Below, in pieces: positions 23,539 through 25,510 of a stretch of 25,510 nt of DNA (within the stretch, counting starts at the first letter, position 1; each line of letters opens with the position of its first letter). The translations under genes were made by a program, and so were the position numbers. A model generated the notes under the pieces. That model was not told the origin of the DNA. It made no database searches and was given only the letters and a program-made list of their open reading frames with translations. Source of the DNA: Spirochaetaceae bacterium (GTDB lineage: Bacteria; Spirochaetota; Spirochaetia; SZUA-6; Bin103); assembly GCA_026710565.1 (NCBI GenBank), contig JAPOQV010000447.1, forward strand, positions 1 to 25,510. The letters are read 5' to 3'.

Positions 23539-25510
23539 ATGCCCTCCAATCGAAGTGAGGCCGATCGAAGCGACGCGCCCGTGCTGGACGGCTTCGACCG
23601 CGCGCAGCCGCTGGCGGCGCGCATGCGCCCGCGCACCCTGGACGAGGTGGCCGGCCAGCAGCACATCATCGGACCGGGGCGGCTGCTGCGCCGCGCGATC
23701 GAGGCCGACCAGCTCTCCTCGATCATCCTCTACGGCCCCCCGGGAACCGGCAAGACCACGCTGGCGCGGGTCATCGCCAACACCACCCGCGCGCACTTCA
23801 TCGCCATCAACGCCGTGCTGGCGGGGGTCAAGGACCTGCGCGAGGCGATCAAGGAGGCCGGCCAGCACGCCGACCGGTACGGCCGCCGCACCATCCTGTT
23901 CGTGGACGAGGTGCACCGCTGGAACAAGGCGCAGCAGGACGCGCTGCTGCCGTGGGTGGAAGCGGGCACGGTGATCCTGATCGGCGCCACCACCGAAAAC
24001 CCCTACTTCGAGGTCATCAAGCCGCTGGTGAGCCGCAGCCGCATCTTCCAGCTCCTGGCGCTGGAAGCCGGGGACCTGCACACGCTCGCTCAGCGCGCCC
24101 TGGAGGACGCCGAGCGCGGCTACGGCCGCCTGCAGGTCGACCTGCGGCCCGATGCGCTGGAGCACCTGGTGGACGTCGCCTCGGGCGACGCCCGCAGCCT
24201 GCTCAACGCCCTGGAGCTGGCGGTGGAGACCACCGACCCGGCCGGCGGGCCGGTCGTCATCGACCTGGCGGTGGCCGAAGAGTCGATCCAGCGGCGTGCG
24301 GTGCTGTACGACAAGGACGGCGACGCCCACTACGACACCATCAGCGCCTTCATCAAGAGCGTGCGCGGCTCCGACCCCGACGCCGCGCTGTACTGGCTGG
24401 CGCGCATGGTCTACGCCGGCGAGGACCCGCGCTTCCTGTTCCGGCGCATGCTGATCCTGGCCGCCGAGGACGTGGGACTGGCCGATCCGCGGGCGGTCGG
24501 CGTGATCGCCGGCTGCGCGCAGGCGTTCGACTACGTCGGTATGCCGGAGGGCCGTTTCCACCTGGCGGAGGCCACCCTCTACCTGGCGACCGCTCCGAAG
24601 AGCAACTCGGCCATGGGCTTCTTCGACGCCCTCAACGCCGTCGGCAGCGAGGCGCCGGGCGACGTGCCGACCCACCTGCGCGACGCCAGCCGCGACGCCG
24701 AGGGATTCGGCCACGGCGCCGGCTACGCCTATCCGCACGCGTTCCGCGACCACTGGGTGGCGCAGCGCTACCTGCCGGGTGCGCTGGCCGGCCGCGTGTT
24801 CTACCAGCCGTCGCAGATGGGATACGAGGGGGAACTGGCGCTGCAGGTGGCGCGCCGCCGCGAGGAGCAACTCGCCGCCATGCTCGACGACGACGGGCCG
24901 GTCGAAGGGCTCACCTCGGCAGGCGCAACGGTCGCGGACGAGCGCGAGCGCTGGCTCGCCCGCATCGCCGGCGGCCGCTCCACGGCGCTGGCTTCGATCC
25001 GCGACCGCGTGCTTGACGGCGCGCGGATCCGGCGCCACCACGTCGTGCTGGACTTGGCGATGGGCACGGGACTGCTGACCTGGGAGCTGCTGCGCCGCGC
25101 GCCGGAGGGCGGCGTCTACGCGCTGTCGCCGTCGGCCGACCACCTGGCGATGGCGCGGCAGATGGTCGAGGCCGTGCCGGAAGACGAGCGCCCCGTGCTG
25201 CTCGCCGGCGGCCTCCCGCGGCTGGGCGAGCTGCTGGCGGAGACCGGGGATGGGGAGGTGCGTTTCGATGCCGCGGTCGGCCGGAGCGTGCTGGCCCGGC
25301 TCGACGACCAGGAGGCCGCGCTGCGCAGGGTGTGCGCGGCGATGGCTCCCGAGGGGAGGCTCTCACTCGGCGAGACCGACGGCGGGTCGTTCCCGGCGCT
25401 GACGGAGCTGTTCCCGCTGCCGGCGGCCCGCCGCGAACTGGCCGAACGGGTGGACCAAGTGCAGCAGGACGGCGCGGGCGCCGCCTCGCTCACGCCCGCA
25501 AGACCGCCGG
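23539..25510 (+). CDS. rarA: RarA/MgsA AAA+ ATPase with methyltransferase-like C-terminal extension (partial)
   Basis: At least 657 residues, cut by the right edge. Residues 20 to about 440 are RarA, a clamp-loader-like ATPase acting at stalled replication forks: PLAARMRPRTLDEVAGQQHI, Walker A GPPGTGKT (66-73), Walker B LFVDEVHR (120-127), sensor 1 GATTENP (149-155), then the tetramerisation region with EDVGLADPRA and LYLATAPKSNSA. After about residue 490 comes VVLDLAMGTGLLTWELL (502 onward), a Rossmann SAM-binding motif I, followed by RFDAAVGRSVLARL and RVCAAMAPEGRLSL, so the extension reads as a class-I methyltransferase fold, active or degenerate. RarA fused to an additional domain is a known class, from memory in cyanobacteria and spirochaetes. 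ATG 23539 lacks a strong ribosome site. Confidence 0.9.
   Translation, partial: MPSNRSEADRSDAPVLDGFDRAQPLAARMRPRTLDEVAGQQHIIGPGRLLRRAIEADQLSSIILYGPPGTGKTTLARVIANTTRAHFIAINAVLAGVKDLREAIKEAGQHADRYGRRTILFVDEVHRWNKAQQDALLPWVEAGTVILIGATTENPYFEVIKPLVSRSRIFQLLALEAGDLHTLAQRALEDAERGYGRLQVDLRPDALEHLVDVASGDARSLLNALELAVETTDPAGGPVVIDLAVAEESIQRRAVLYDKDGDAHYDTISAFIKSVRGSDPDAALYWLARMVYAGEDPRFLFRRMLILAAEDVGLADPRAVGVIAGCAQAFDYVGMPEGRFHLAEATLYLATAPKSNSAMGFFDALNAVGSEAPGDVPTHLRDASRDAEGFGHGAGYAYPHAFRDHWVAQRYLPGALAGRVFYQPSQMGYEGELALQVARRREEQLAAMLDDDGPVEGLTSAGATVADERERWLARIAGGRSTALASIRDRVLDGARIRRHHVVLDLAMGTGLLTWELLRRAPEGGVYALSPSADHLAMARQMVEAVPEDERPVLLAGGLPRLGELLAETGDGEVRFDAAVGRSVLARLDDQEAALRRVCAAMAPEGRLSLGETDGGSFPALTELFPLPAARRELAERVDQVQQDGAGAASLTPARPP

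Noticed and set aside
23517..23726. Upstream extension of the isomerase-like gene to 23726
   Set aside because: The extra 70 residues are Ser/Arg/Cys-rich, overlap rarA on the opposite strand and precede the conserved family start.
23494..25143. 549-codon minus-strand frame opposite rarA
   Set aside because: Opposite strand of a gene with full AAA+ motifs; the translation is rich in Arg, Val, Gln and His and unlike any protein I know.

Overview
The window is GC-rich, densely packed bacterial DNA with no rRNA or tRNA that I could see. A beta-barrel outer-membrane protein, a lipoprotein signal and an ABC importer with a periplasmic binding protein point to a diderm (Gram-negative) cell. The accessory content (phytanoyl-CoA-type dioxygenases, a Cys-type sulfatase, CehA/McbA hydrolases, a peptide/opine-type importer) and a RarA/methyltransferase-like fusion fit an environmental or host-associated lineage. 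Spirochaetota is my tentative guess, from memory only; the sequence does not prove it.

Region 1 (1-4504, minus strand) is a tryptophan operon: promoter, trpL leader peptide, attenuator, trpE, a trpG-trpD fusion and a trpC-trpF fusion that runs off the left edge. Junctions overlap by 1 and 4 bases. The leader has three tandem Trp codons and the full set of mutually exclusive hairpins, so this is a classical ribosome-mediated attenuator.

Region 2 (about 4690-7890) is visibly less GC-rich and looks eroded. It holds a lipoprotein frame with a stop at codon 5 behind an intact promoter and ribosome site, a small unknown minus-strand gene behind a 13-bp palindrome, an outer-membrane barrel gene that seems to have lost its 3' end, a broken IS630-type transposase, and an overlapping HEPN/MNT (toxin-antitoxin-like) pair.

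Region 3 (7993-11878) carries a Cys-type sulfatase, a convergent PhyH-family dioxygenase, and a divergently placed PhyH enzyme fused to a HEAT-repeat tail.

Region 4 (11923-22780, plus strand) is one tight gene string: family-5 solute-binding protein, two permeases, a single-chain double ATPase, a CehA/McbA PHP hydrolase, a PhyH dioxygenase, a second CehA/McbA hydrolase and a DeoR-type regulator. Most junctions overlap or are a few bases apart, which suggests one imported small molecule that is oxidised and hydrolysed. A 35-base promoter element in front of this string is nearly repeated in front of the PhyH-HEAT gene, linking the two units as a candidate regulon.

Region 5 (22806-25510) has a minus-strand sugar-phosphate isomerase-like TIM barrel and, divergent from it with start codons only 22 bases apart, a RarA AAA+ ATPase with a methyltransferase-like extension cut by the right edge.
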